From Centroberyx gerrardi (taxonomy: Eukaryota; Chordata; Actinopteri; Beryciformes; Berycidae), in contig NC_135997.1 of NCBI RefSeq assembly GCF_048128805.1, positions 19,076,315 to 19,140,314 on the forward strand: a DNA stretch of 64,000 nucleotides, in the 5' to 3' direction. This document shows, one piece after another, positions 33,501-44,562 of this stretch; the first letter of the stretch is position 1, and every line of letters starts with the position of its first letter. Under the pieces are notes generated by a model. It did not search any database. It had not been told where the DNA came from and saw nothing but the letters and a program-made list of their open reading frames with translations. Position numbers and translations under genes: made by a program.

Positions 33501-35564
33501 GATGGGTGGATGCGTAGCTTTGCCGCTGGAGGAGCTCTGTGTCAAGGTGTGCTGCACCATAACTGGAACTGCAAGAACACACAAATACACACTTTAACAC
33601 CCTCATCTTCAAATACTGGAATGAAGGAGAATGTACAGTATGACCCGACTAAATCACTTTCCTTGACACACAGCAAGATCGTTTTTAACTGTTCATTCAG
33701 AAGAGCCTAGGCTATGTCTACTGAGTAACAAATGCATTCACTGTCTGCAGTCAGACATTGCTCTAATTAATAAAAAAAAATTTTTTAAAAAGTGAAAACT
33801 AAAACTGTGGATGCTGAATATCTGACAATCTGATGAATTTATCTCCTAAAAGAAATAGGCTTTTAGTCAGAGGTAATCAGATGCAGCCAGTCTGACCTGA
33901 GTGTTCCCTATTCACCAGGAGGTAAACATTTGTGGAAGGAGAACGCAGAGCTGAAAAGGAGTCATCATCCTCTCTTTCTACCCCCATCAACACACACCTG
34001 CTATGTTCTCTTCTCTTTCATGCAACTCTTCTTTCCTAATTTACTACAAAGTGTGCAGGACTCAATCAGTGCACTGCTCAATCAGTTACCGTTACCAGGC
34101 CTTTTTCCTGATACACACTGAAGAATTTGCACAGGCCAGTTACTTATTCTAGTTTCTTAAGAGACAATTTCACAACTTTCTCTTTCTCTGACATCACTCA
34201 CCCACATTAAACCAGTGGAGCATAAAAAACAAGACCAGCAGTCTTCCTTCAAATTATGACGGACACCATCTCCTTCCTCTCCCATCCCACTATGTCCCCC
34301 TCCAGCTGATCACAGAGATGGAGCGTGTTCATCAAGTGTCACCTCGCATGTTCCAGTTAGGACAGAAGTGTAACACAGCAACACCTAATGAGACATTCAG
34401 GTTCCTCATTATGCGAATGAGGTGGAGAGGGATCCCAGTTTTGAAGACAAGAGACAAGTAAATATTATTCTGCTTAATCTGCTCCCGCCTTTCTGTCTGT
34501 GCATTGGAAAGCTCCATGAATGAAGTGAAAAGACTTCAGAGCTGTATAGGATTATCAGACTGACACTGACAGCATGTTGTTAAATCTCCACAGCAGGTGC
34601 TATGCTGTAAGAAGCACTACCTTCTGCTGGTGTGCAACATCTCACTTCTTGTTTGTAGCAGATGCTACAATTATCTCATTAAGTATGAGCCATGATCCCT
34701 ATTCATTATGCAACTTTAACCAGTGAAAATATGTGGTGTTTATACAACAGACAGTGCAATATCACTGAGTTTGGCTAGAGCCTTGAAACTTTGGCAAAAC
34801 CGATGCTAGTGTGCTTATTTTAACTCCGTTTGTTGTAGCACAATATAAACTATAAAACAATTTCACAGACAGCAATGTAACTCTAGAATAATCACAAACG
34901 TTTAACAATAAATAGGCACAGACATCGACAAGTCTGCTGTTAGCTCTTAGCTAACCATAACAACATGTACCACTGATTTTCAGTTTCCCAACTTAAATTA
35001 ATATCAGACACCTATCTGAATGAAAATGGGTTTTTGCTTTGTTAGCAAGCACCTGTGGTTCAAGAAAGCAGGCCAGTAATATGCTAGTTATATAGCCGCC
35101 TAGCATGATGGCCAACTTATTACGGGTGGGTATCCAACAATCTGCTTCTAGTTAACACTAACTCTATCCATGACCATGCTGAGGAGACGGTGCGCTAGCG
35201 AAATTAGCTAGGTGAGAGACAGCAACAAACGGCTGGAAAATTACTGACAAGTCCAATTCTCCGTGACGCACAGGTAACGATAGATAGCCACAGCTAAAAT
35301 AGCTACAACTCAGACCAAATTAACTAAATCCCTCCACTGTGGTGAATGTTTCCGACAATAACAAGCGCCTCGGCACTTTTCTATGAGCACTGCTAGGCCT
35401 CCCATCACCGAAATTTCCTTCGGAAGGTGACCCGCCCTCTCCTTCATCTTTTACCTTGGCTTGATATTCGCTGTGTTTCGGTCATAGGCCCAAGAAGCTA
35501 CGGTCTGTGCTGGTGGAGCCAGCGCGTCCGCAAAGCTGGAGGTCGGGTAGTTCCTGTCCATCAT
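24932..35564 (-). CDS. qser1: QSER1, glutamine- and serine-rich protein 1
   Basis: Large nuclear protein that, with TET1, is reported to protect DNA-methylation valleys and bivalent promoters from de novo methylation; PRR12 is its paralogue. Thirteen coding exons, minus strand: 35564-35455, 33568-33459, 33278-33132, 32663-29313, 28591-28287, 27818-27702, 27533-27400, 27295-27108, 26968-26831, 26676-26579, 26141-25995, 25511-25416, 25072-24932. They give 1693 codons plus TAG (human about 1735). The N terminus [15 protein letters not shown] and SWAYDR match the QSER1/PRR12 start; two ATGs are adjacent at 35564 and 35561. Exon 4 (about residues 123-1239) is a disordered Q/S/T/P-rich region ending in basic KKKARSKSL. 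Exon 8 carries the likely nuclear signal [12 protein letters not shown]. The C-terminal DUF4211-type module includes [20 protein letters not shown] and [19 protein letters not shown]. Confidence 0.97.
25372..25399. repeat. (GT)n microsatellite beside QSER1 exon 12 donor
   Basis: Reads (CA)n in the QSER1 transcript and begins about 15 nt inside the intron after the donor at 25415. Confidence 0.9.
25675..25688 (-). promoter_or_regulatory. CTCF-type motif (reverse strand) in a QSER1 intron
   Basis: GTGCCCTCTGCTGG on the plus strand reads CCAGCAGAGGGCAC on the minus strand, fitting CCASYAGRKGGCRC at every position. It lies in the intron between QSER1 exons 11 and 12 and points towards the plus-strand motif at 6713. 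Confidence 0.55.
27536..27568. repeat. (CA)n microsatellite forming the 3' splice-site tract of QSER1 exon 7
   Basis: In transcript orientation this is (TG)n running directly into the acceptor TAG at 27536-27534. No ordinary polypyrimidine tract lies between the repeat and the AG; only a T5 run precedes the repeat. Confidence 0.9.
33569..35454 (-). other. QSER1 intron 1
   Basis: The 1.9-kb intron separates the 36-codon first coding exon from exon 2. Nothing coding is seen in it. It is AT-rich towards exon 2 and more CpG-bearing near the first exon. Confidence 0.7.
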
Positions 35565-35800
35565 CCGGTGAAAGCTTCACTTCCCCGACGGAGCTTCGTG
35601 GAGCAGCGGGCACACATTGTAGCACGGGTCCGGCCGGGGCGATCACATCATAGCGATGCACAGTACGACAAAAAGCGCCGTGTAGCCGTGCGATATCCCG
35701 GACGAGGCGTACCTTTTTACTTTCTCGGCGAATTTGTTAATTATTGTTCATCTCCCGTCATCGAGAAGCCCTGCATGGTTTCACGTCCCCATGTTAGTTG
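35565..35800 (-). promoter_or_regulatory. Probable QSER1 promoter and 5' leader
   Basis: CpG-containing DNA (CCGGCCGGGGCG-type patches, several isolated CG sites) immediately upstream of the QSER1 start, in otherwise AT-rich surroundings. No TATA box was seen. Extent and start site are inferred from base composition only. Confidence 0.4.
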
Positions 35801-38430
35801 ATTTCCCAGGATGCACCGCAGACTTTGGTTGGAAGTTTTCTGGTTTTCCTTCCTCCCACCTGCATGCGGTGCTTGGAGTCATGCAGGCTGGCAAGGGGTT
35901 ACCGGACTTTTTCAGGGCAAGAACCCCCAAACCACAGACCTCCACTTCATGTTTTGTCCCAGGGATCCCCATTTGACATGATTTTTGTTGTTCATCTCAA
36001 CTTTAGGAAATAACACCATCCAAGTAATCCAAGTAGTCATTCCCCTAGTGCTAACTTCTAGTGAATTAAATAATTTGCAATATGCTTTTGCAATATACAT
36101 TTTCTGTTCACTGTAGCCCAGGAGCACCTAAACTTTTTTGGGCATTGACAATCATATTGAGGTCAAGACAATCCCTCTGACCCCGACATTTAACATGAAG
36201 ATTGTGCATTAATGTTTTGAGTAGGAATGCAGAGCAAAAAAAGCTACAAATTTGAGCCTGTTTGTCACTGAGACACAAATTTTTTTTTTCAGTTGTTTTT
36301 CATTTCATGAGGAAACCATTGTTATTGTTAGAGGATTTTTTTTTCAAGGGACCTCATCTTGAAATCCCACATGGGGTCTCAACCACAAGCTTGGTAAAAG
36401 GCTGTAGCAGCCTGTAGCCAATTCAAAACAATCCTCAGTCTTTTGAAGTTACATACACACAGACAGACTGATACAACTGCAGTGCAGTTTGTTAAGTATT
36501 TTGACAGTAACACACTATTTGATGACTTGGCTCCATAATCTCATTACTTTGACACAATGACTGCTGTTAAGTGCAGACTGGCTGCTTTAATTTAAGGATA
36601 TTTTCAAGCAGAGCATATGACATTTTTCATCTGATATGGCTGGAAATACCATCAAAGCTGATAATCTGGACTTTGACCTCATGGTCATTGGCAATTCACA
36701 TTCAAAGTAATAAGAGTACAGAAGCAAAACATCATGTGGAGGTAAATATACAGCTCAGTAGCTCTTGTCACTATACCACCATGCACACATGCACAAACAC
36801 ACACACACACACACTCAAGAGAGCACAGTTCAAATATGAAACAGTTTAATTAAAATATAAATTTATTAAAAACATCTAATAGTTTTCCATTTCAAGTTCT
36901 GCTTATAATCACGTGAATAAGCGGAAACAAACTTAGCCTTCAGTAAATTGGCCCACAATGTCATGATGAACTTTAGCATCGTGAGTTACAGGGACAAAAC
37001 ATCCTAAAAAACAGGAAGAGACACAGTAACTGCTGCTAAGGGCCATGTAGTGTCTTCCTCTGGTGAGATATTTCTGCATTAACAAGAATCAGACACCAGC
37101 ATCCAGCAGGCGTGTTGATAATGTTTTATCCAGAATGTAAAAATTCTTAACTAATTATCCAAACTATATGGTTAAATGATAGTAATGTTGTTTTTGACAT
37201 GTTGGCTCTTTACTATTCTTGCCTTGATTGGAATTATCTCAAACTGTTGCTCTGCATGTTTTTACATTGTTAAAAGATGTTCTATCCATCTGATTCAGCA
37301 CAGCCACAACCTTCCTGTGTAAATGCAAAATATATCTAAATCTATCTAATCTAAAAAACCCTAAAACTACCTTATTTAATGAAGATGCCATGATAACCTC
37401 AGAGGTGCCACTTTTTCAGGAAAATAACGCTTTTGTGCAATAATACAGGTGCTACTGAAGAGCCTCCTCCTCTTTAGATGTAATAATGAATGAATTTAAT
37501 GACATTTAATGAATACTCATTAAATGTGGTGATTTTAGCTGGGGAATCAAGGCGTAAGATAGCCTACATCTTCAGACACACTAGAAGTTCATATGGCAAT
37601 GAGGAATCTGCAAAAAAAATCAGTTGTGTAAATAGTGGTAAAATATGCTAAATGTCTTGAGCTATACTGTAACTCCTATCAAAGCAAGCTACTGGACCAA
37701 TGTGTCTGAAACACTTGTATCCTTAAAAGCTTTTCCTTATTGCAGTATCAACAGCCATGCCATTAAAGGCAGTACTATTGTTATTCTTTTTCCTTCTAAA
37801 AGGAGAACTGTACTCTTGACACGCATCAGTATGTCTCCCTTCACTTAAAATTAATACTTATCTTGTAATGTAATACAATCCTAACCTTGGTCTCAGCCCT
37901 TCTATACATGCTGTGTCTCACACTTGGAGCGACTGCAACTTAGAGCGACTAACATTCAAACAATTTACAGCCTTAACTTCCAACACGTTATGGTTTCTTC
38001 ATTTTCCATTCATTTAGGTAAAAAGCCAACTAGGTAAAATCAACTACAAAGGACTTATCTGACATGGGGTTGGGGTTATATTACAAAGCATGTTAAACAT
38101 GATCATACCTGAGAGAATAGTTACTAGAGGCGACTAGAAAAGGGTTAAGGACATGGTGATAAAATACATTTTGGCACTAGCAGCACAAGAAAAGGTAGTC
38201 AAAATATTACAAGATTATATTGATGCTAAGAAAAGAAAGGGTATACCAAAAGACCAGAATCAATTAACAAAAGTAAGAGTGGAAATATCATATTATGTCA
38301 TGTAATGTCTCACATTCTGTAATGTTGAATGTTTAACTGGTGTACAATGTGACGTAGAACAGAACAATGTAAATCTAAGTTGTAAAAACATCTGCTTGAT
38401 GTCGACAGACATGCAGCTATCCCCAAGATA
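35801..38430. other. Intergenic region and probable PRRG4 3' UTR; no gene seen
   Basis: AT-rich DNA between the QSER1 5' end and the PRRG4 stop codon. It contains a short CA run near 36797 and AATAAA on the minus strand at 36867-36862, which is far from the PRRG4 stop. No ORF has a recognisable product. Confidence 0.5.
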
Positions 38431-40104
38431 CTACCGCCGAATACTTCCAGGTTGTGAGCTAATGGGAAAACAACAATAAAAAAAGATGTTAGAATTATCT
38501 GTGTCAGGATTATGGATTATGTGTGCACAAATAAAGATGGGAGAATGAAAAAACAATGTAAGGACATCTATGTAAATACCCAGGATAGGGAGGAGGTGGA
38601 GCGTCATGCGGTCCACTTTTCGCTATGGCCTGCTCATAGGAGGGCAGCCCAGGGGGGTCGATGTCCTCCATGGGCGGGTGTGGGGGCACCGGCTGCAGGG
38701 CGACCTCCTCCAGCCGCCGCATAATCAGAGACGCATTGCTCCGCCTCGGACGCACCCTGATGGAACTGGAAGAGGAGAGTAGACGCACACGCATAGATAT
38801 TGTCATTAATTTATGAGTGTGTAGCTTAAGGCAGCCTACTTGATGTGTTCAAGCTTTTGTAGCCGCCGTTAACAATAATAAAGATCTCACTTACCTGGTA
38901 CGGCTGAAGTCGTCCTTGCATTTGCCTTGGCAGAAATACCAGAGCAGAAGGCCGACGATAACAACAGCCACCCCAGCAGCAATCAATCCCACCAGGAGAG
39001 ACGTCACATCCAGCCGTGACGGGCGCTTGTCCTTATCTGTGGAGCATCACAGACCGCACAAAGTAACCGGAGAGCGTAAAGCTTGTTAGATAACAAGGCA
39101 GTGAGTTGTAAAACGAGAAGCAGCCATCTGAATGTTAAAGGATCGTTCCTGTTTTGTTTTCATCTGATGTTCATTTGATAATGGCCTGAGAGCAGAACAA
39201 GGAGTGCATGGTTTGGTTTCTGGTAAAAGTCAACATCAAAACACAATTCAGTCACCACTAATGCTGAACAAATGGGAGTTGCAGGGGTAGGCCTAAGTTA
39301 CAACCCACCAGCCGATTTTGAGCAACTCCTTAGCTGAAACAGTAAATTACCAAGCTATGCTAGTTGAACAAGTGGTGGAACAGGTTTTGGAAGCACCAGT
39401 ATGTCCTCGAATCATGTAGACAGCACCAAGTTCCTAAACACAGACATTGATCCAATCAGGCTGTTTTGGTCATTATATTCATAATAATGTTATTTAAAAA
39501 TGTGACAACCGTGTAGCAGGCTATAAAACTGAAGAGCTACTCTCTTTCTCTCTCACTCACTCACACACACACACACACACACACACTGATCTCTTACCCT
39601 CATTGTACTTCTTCCAAAAAGCATCCTGCAAAATAAAATACCATCAGTTTAGTGGACTCTGACAGGAGGCATCTGCTACTCATCAAATCATCTGCCTCCT
39701 CTAGGACAGCATCACTTAACTGTATCCGGGGTGTTTTCAAAGACCTCCCGCGCCTCCTCGTAGTTGCAGACCTCTTCATAACACTCCCTCTCCAAATTTC
39801 CAGGAGTGAAGATCTCAAAGTCGAACCGGTTGAACAGCAGATGGCGTCCCAAGAACTCCTTTGCGTCCTCCTCTCCAACAAACACTAAGAGTGTATCCAA
39901 TCAGGTTAAATGATTAGAAAGTGACAGATTGCTGGGCGCGTGCCACCGTCGGGCCTAAGTAAATTGAAACTCTGCTGACTTCCAGTAAAAGATCTCACCT
40001 TCCTGGTCTTGTGATTCTGGATTTTGCAGTAACCTTCTCATGCAGGCAAAGTCTCCACAGGACAGGAGTTGAAAGAGTATAAATAGATAGAAAAACATGG
40101 CCAT
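38431..40104 (-). CDS. prrg4: PRRG4, transmembrane gamma-carboxyglutamic acid (Gla) protein 4
   Basis: Single-pass membrane protein with an extracellular vitamin K-dependent Gla domain and a cytoplasmic proline-rich tail. Six coding exons, minus strand: 40104-39999, 39884-39721, 39625-39598, 39036-38895, 38765-38580, 38458-38431; 217 codons plus TAG (human about 226). Signal peptide [20 protein letters not shown], a propeptide, then a Gla domain with [30 protein letters not shown] and the closing aromatic motif AFWKKY. The transmembrane helix is within [20 protein letters not shown]. The tail holds GLPSYEQA and PPPPY, the LPxY/PPxY motifs that bind WW domains such as those of YAP or NEDD4-type ligases. 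The start ATG was chosen because the preceding ATG (40108) is out of frame. An acceptor-like CTTACAG ends at 40113, so a separate 5' UTR exon is possible. The C terminus (GSQPGSIRR) is shorter than in human. Confidence 0.96.
39562..39586. repeat. (CA)n microsatellite beside PRRG4 exon 3 donor
   Basis: Reads (TG)n in the transcript, beginning about 11 nt after the donor at 39597. Exon 3 itself is only 28 nt. Confidence 0.9.
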
Positions 40105-40114
40105 GCATTCACCT

Positions 40115-43100
40115 GTAAGAGCGTGGGTGGGGCATTAATTTGTGGATAAATATAGCGCCGAGTACAGATCAGATCAGCCCAGTAGGCTGTATCAAGGTAG
40201 GCCTACTACCTGTACACGTTTTCAATCAACAAGCTACAGTTAGACCTATACATATACCAATCATGAAAACTGTAAGGCTCGAAGGTGGCCCAGATTGATG
40301 ATCAACGCCAACAAGCAGCCTATCTGAAGGAGTGGTGTCCTAACCTCGACGCTGATAAGATGAACCAGGAAACGTCTTCTGCCGCGAGCGATCGCCAGAA
40401 ACAGCAGTGGTGTTTCGCAAATTCCTTTGGGAAAAACAATTAAAATGGTTCATCATTTGTAAACACCGTAATCAATGGTCTGATAGTCATTGAGAGTGCC
40501 GAGAGACAGTGTTCCAGCAGGGAAGAAGTTTTTTTGTTTACTCCCAACAGATGTGACCTCACCTCTTCCGAAACTACCTGCGCAGGCCCGACCAATCGAT
40601 CGTCTTCACCTGGATGAGCTGATCTGTCATAGAGATGCAGCTGTGGACGCTAGATGGCATCTGGAACCACAAAAGCAAACAAGTGAAAGCATGATCATCT
40701 TTACAAGTCTTTAGACCGAAGTTTCCAAAGGGATTACTCATAGATCGACCATCAAAACAACTCCCTCTCACCACTTACTGATGTTGTGGTCAGCATCATC
40801 TGACTTCCCCATGTGGTAACGCCTGAGTCAGTTCCTACCTAAAACCCAACTCCTCCCAACCTTTCAGGCCATGCCAGATCACTTCTACCTTTTGTCCTCA
40901 GCTCTTATTTCCTTACCTAGCACTTCTCTATCTCGTATTTTGGCTGAATGCTTTATTATGTCTACTGTCAGGGCAATGTAGCTTTGAGCCTTGATCTCCT
41001 TGCTATTAGTTTCTGTTTCTGTTTCATGTTGATGATGTGGGAATTTAAGCTTATTCTGCAGTTGGAGTCATTGAAAGTTGCTTCCATTACAAAAACATGT
41101 GAATTCAATATGTGAACTTTTTCATGTTGTATTCTAACATCACATTTTGTCAGTTCTTACTTCATATGTGAACATTTCAATCCATAAGTGTTTTTGTTTT
41201 TTTTGTCCACGTGAACTTTATTTGCTTATTTTCAGCTCACACTACATTACATTAGTAACACATATTTCAAAACTAAATTTCACATGTTCACGTCTGAAAA
41301 CCAACATGTGTCCAAATAGCACATATACTTTGAATTCATGTGGGTTTTCAAATGGCACAGGGTCTGGATAAGAGAAGAGGATAAAAATATGTAAAAATGT
41401 TGTAGATATTCATCACAACATATTTAACATTCTTTGGTTTTCAAAGCACACAACAATCAATGAAATTACATTTTGACTCAATTAAATATTGTATGAGCTT
41501 TGTTTTATAGCATTTATTAAACATAGCCTACAGAAAAACAAGAAAAAACATAGCATAATAAATAGATAATCTCCAAAAAGGGATTATCATCTAATACACA
41601 ACTAGACCTGGTGGGCCATTAAACCCTGTTCCGGTGACATACATTTCCTCCACTTCAGGCAGTGACTTCATGGTTTGAATTCTTAAGTTTTGTCTTGTAA
41701 CCTCTGGCTCAACAAGGTGACCCTTGTCTGATAAGATTTACTGGGATTTAAAGGGTCAGCTTACTTTAATGACCCTTTAATGGAACAAAAAAGAGTGCTT
41801 GTATGTCATATTTCAGCATAAACAACCAAACTGCTCTCCTTTCCATTCCTTTTTTATGTTGTCTCTTCACTTTTAATGGGAGTGTGTAAATTACTCTTGA
41901 AACACAATGCTGTCTGTTGGGATCTATGCATTAGGACTCTTTTAAAGGCACTAAACCTCCTCTCATAAGATCTCAGAGAAATATACTCAGGGAGCCTGTG
42001 ACTATATGCACAGGCCTTTATGGGAAGAGGTTGTTTAATGGGCTCCGGAGTCCACTTCTGACAGAGTAGAGCCATCTGTAATAAAATGCACTTGTTTCTG
42101 CTTTTGTCCGCCTCAAACAACGGTGACTATAGCAACTTTAGAGATGCATCACAAACAACAAAACATCCAGCAACACTGTAACACAGTGAAGATAAAGTGT
42201 CCTGTTCTGCCTGGCAAAGCGTCCGGCATAATAGTGTTTATGTCTCACACTCTCCATGTAAATAGACATATCTGCCTCTGAGGTTCGAGGCCAGTGTTTA
42301 TGTAAAGAAGAGATAGGATGCAATCAACCATTATCTAGCTGACTACTGGATGGTGCTAATTGAAGGGCAGTGAGAGCCCCTCTCCTGTACTCGACTGTGT
42401 CTCTGGATACTGTCAGGATCTTAGATTTACCCAGAGGAATGTTGATACAAAGAAGTGAATGAGAAATTCCAGACTTTATCTAGTGTGTGATGTTAGATGA
42501 TATTGCCCCCTTGCACTACATATAATGGCAAAGTTATAATGATTGATAGTGTTCCCCCGCTGCTGGGAAACTCATTTGGTCCTATCCGCGGCTCACATAA
42601 CATCAGCTCACACAGTGGATAACCTGAGCTGCATACGCAATAGAGACAGTTAGGTAATTAGGTTACAATCAGAATATCAGCTCATTTGCTTTTCTTTTCA
42701 TCACTGAACAATGCAGAGCTGCCTCTATCTGACGATGATAAGAGGAGGGTCATGAAGCATGCACCAGATAAACCAACCACAGCACATGATAATCACATCT
42801 GGGAGATCTCACATGACGGACCGTCCACGAAACAGTCACTTAAAGCCAGTGAGACAAATTAGAGACAATAAGACAGAGAGGGATCAGTGTCTGGCATGAG
42901 AAAACCCAGGTAGCTTAACAGAGTCAGAAAAACGAATTGGAGGGAGAGAAAAGGGGCATATATTGAGAGACACAAAGCAAAACATGAGAATTTGCTACAG
43001 TATTTTGTTAAGCCTTGGTCACCACATTAGTTTCTATCTATGCTCCACCTTGCGGGTGACTGTGATGAGGTTGTGCTCCTGAGAATGTGTTGTGTGATTT

Positions 43101-44459
43101 ACTCCCCCTGATAAGGCCTGGAGATGCTGCTCCCTGTGGACAATTGGACAGAAGTGAGCGGTGAGCTTCTGCAGACTTAGGGTGAGAGCAGTGACATCAC
43201 CAAACAAACGCACTGGCTAGATGGGTAAAGTATAGAGTTCACCAGAGAGGCTTTGGAACAAGACAATTATATCTTTTTCTCTCAGTTTGTATAGTAGAGC
43301 GTGCATGATGGATGTGTAGGATAAGAATAACAACCTTGTAAGAAATGCAGAATAATCTAATAATCTAATTCTCATTTGATGTGTAAAAAAAAAACTTTAG
43401 TAATGGCATGACCACTGAACAAAGGAAGGAAACAGGCTAAATTACAGCCTTACAACACGGTCACAGAAGAAGCACTGTGTATGTGGGGTGGGAGGAGGGG
43501 TTTCGAGGAGTGCGATGTCAGTAGTCTGCACTTTGTCAGTTTGTGCTGATTTCATCACAGCCCCAGAGGGAGAGAACTCCAACAGACCCCTTTTACACCT
43601 AATGCCTGGTCCATATATCATCAGAGTTCACATCCTAATGCTCTGGACCGCTGCCTGAGAACAGATTTCTGCATCACTTTGGGGGATATGGCAATTTACT
43701 TTTCCTTATTGGGCAACGGCAAGGAGGAATAGAAGACGGAATTTAGAAATCCTGTTGATCACTTTTCACGTACGCAGCGGCACACACACACACATGCAAA
43801 AGATCAAGAGACAGTGAGTCATACTCAACACAGCCGAATCATAGCTATCAACCCAGTGCATTGTTCCAACATTTCGGTGGCACTGAATCAGCGTTACCAC
43901 AAGCCTTCACTGTTGACGCTACAGTAACACTGTTCTGACCTCAGCAGACGGGGTCATCTCCAGGTCACGCTCGCATTGTCACCTCTCCAGCGTTTCCAGA
44001 AAAGTGACCCTTTTGTAACAGGCTATTTCTCACCCCGAGTCACAGCTCATCTAATACTGCCAATCTGTCCTTAACTAAAGCCAGATGTGGAGGAACGCTA
44101 GAGGACGAGCCCCCATTAAAAATCACTGTATGACTTTCTGAAAAGATGATAAAGCAACTGGTGGACTAGTTTTTTTTAAATATACTGATTAAAATCGACC
44201 CCAAGCGCTGCTCAGATCACCAGGCGGAGAAATTTCTTTTTTATTATCATCCATCATCCACCAATACCACAGTTAAGATTTTGGTTGTTTCATAGAATTT
44301 GTACCGATTTATTCAATTCATGTTCTGTGGGTGTTATGTTATGCAACCTGCACTTAACACTGTGCCTGTGCTTACCACACAGCTTTACTCCAACATAACT
44401 CTAGTCATCTTTAACTATACAACAAACAAGAGGCAAGCACAGATGATCTCCACTGTTTT
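40115..44459. other. Intergenic region at the expected CCDC73 position; no gene seen
   Basis: About 4.3 kb. In mammals CCDC73 occupies this interval. No coiled-coil ORF or exon-like match was seen on either strand. Visible structure: a perfect 11-bp hairpin (41748-41780) and an inverted-repeat patch at 41090-41360. PRRG4 upstream sequence with a TATA-like minus-strand element (CTATATTTA, about 40150-40160) lies at the low-coordinate end. Confidence 0.55.
41090..41360. mobile_element. Possible palindromic DNA-transposon remnant
   Basis: AACATGTGAATTCAATATGTG near 41094 is imperfectly inverted near 41330-41350 (CTTTGAATTCATGTGGG). The interior is packed with CACATGTG/CATATGTGAA variants on both strands. 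Boundaries and target duplication are not clear. Confidence 0.35.
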
Positions 44460-44465
44460 TTTATT
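44460..44465 (-). terminator. EIF3M poly(A) signal
   Basis: TTTATT on the plus strand is AATAAA on the minus strand, 98 nt past the EIF3M stop. It is followed in transcript direction by a T/G-rich stretch (CTGTGCTTGCCTCTTGTTTG). Confidence 0.75.
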
Positions 44466-44562
44466 GGATGAATATAAAAACGGTGATCAATTCAGCTTGG
44501 GAAACTGGAGAGCAGAAGAGAGTAGAGGGGTTAGCGATCTAGACAGTTGGGTGAAGGTGGAA

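Noticed and set aside
34612-34640. CTACCTTCTGCTGGTG as a CTCF site
   Set aside because: It has at least two mismatches in the invariant G-rich part, and is too weak to report.
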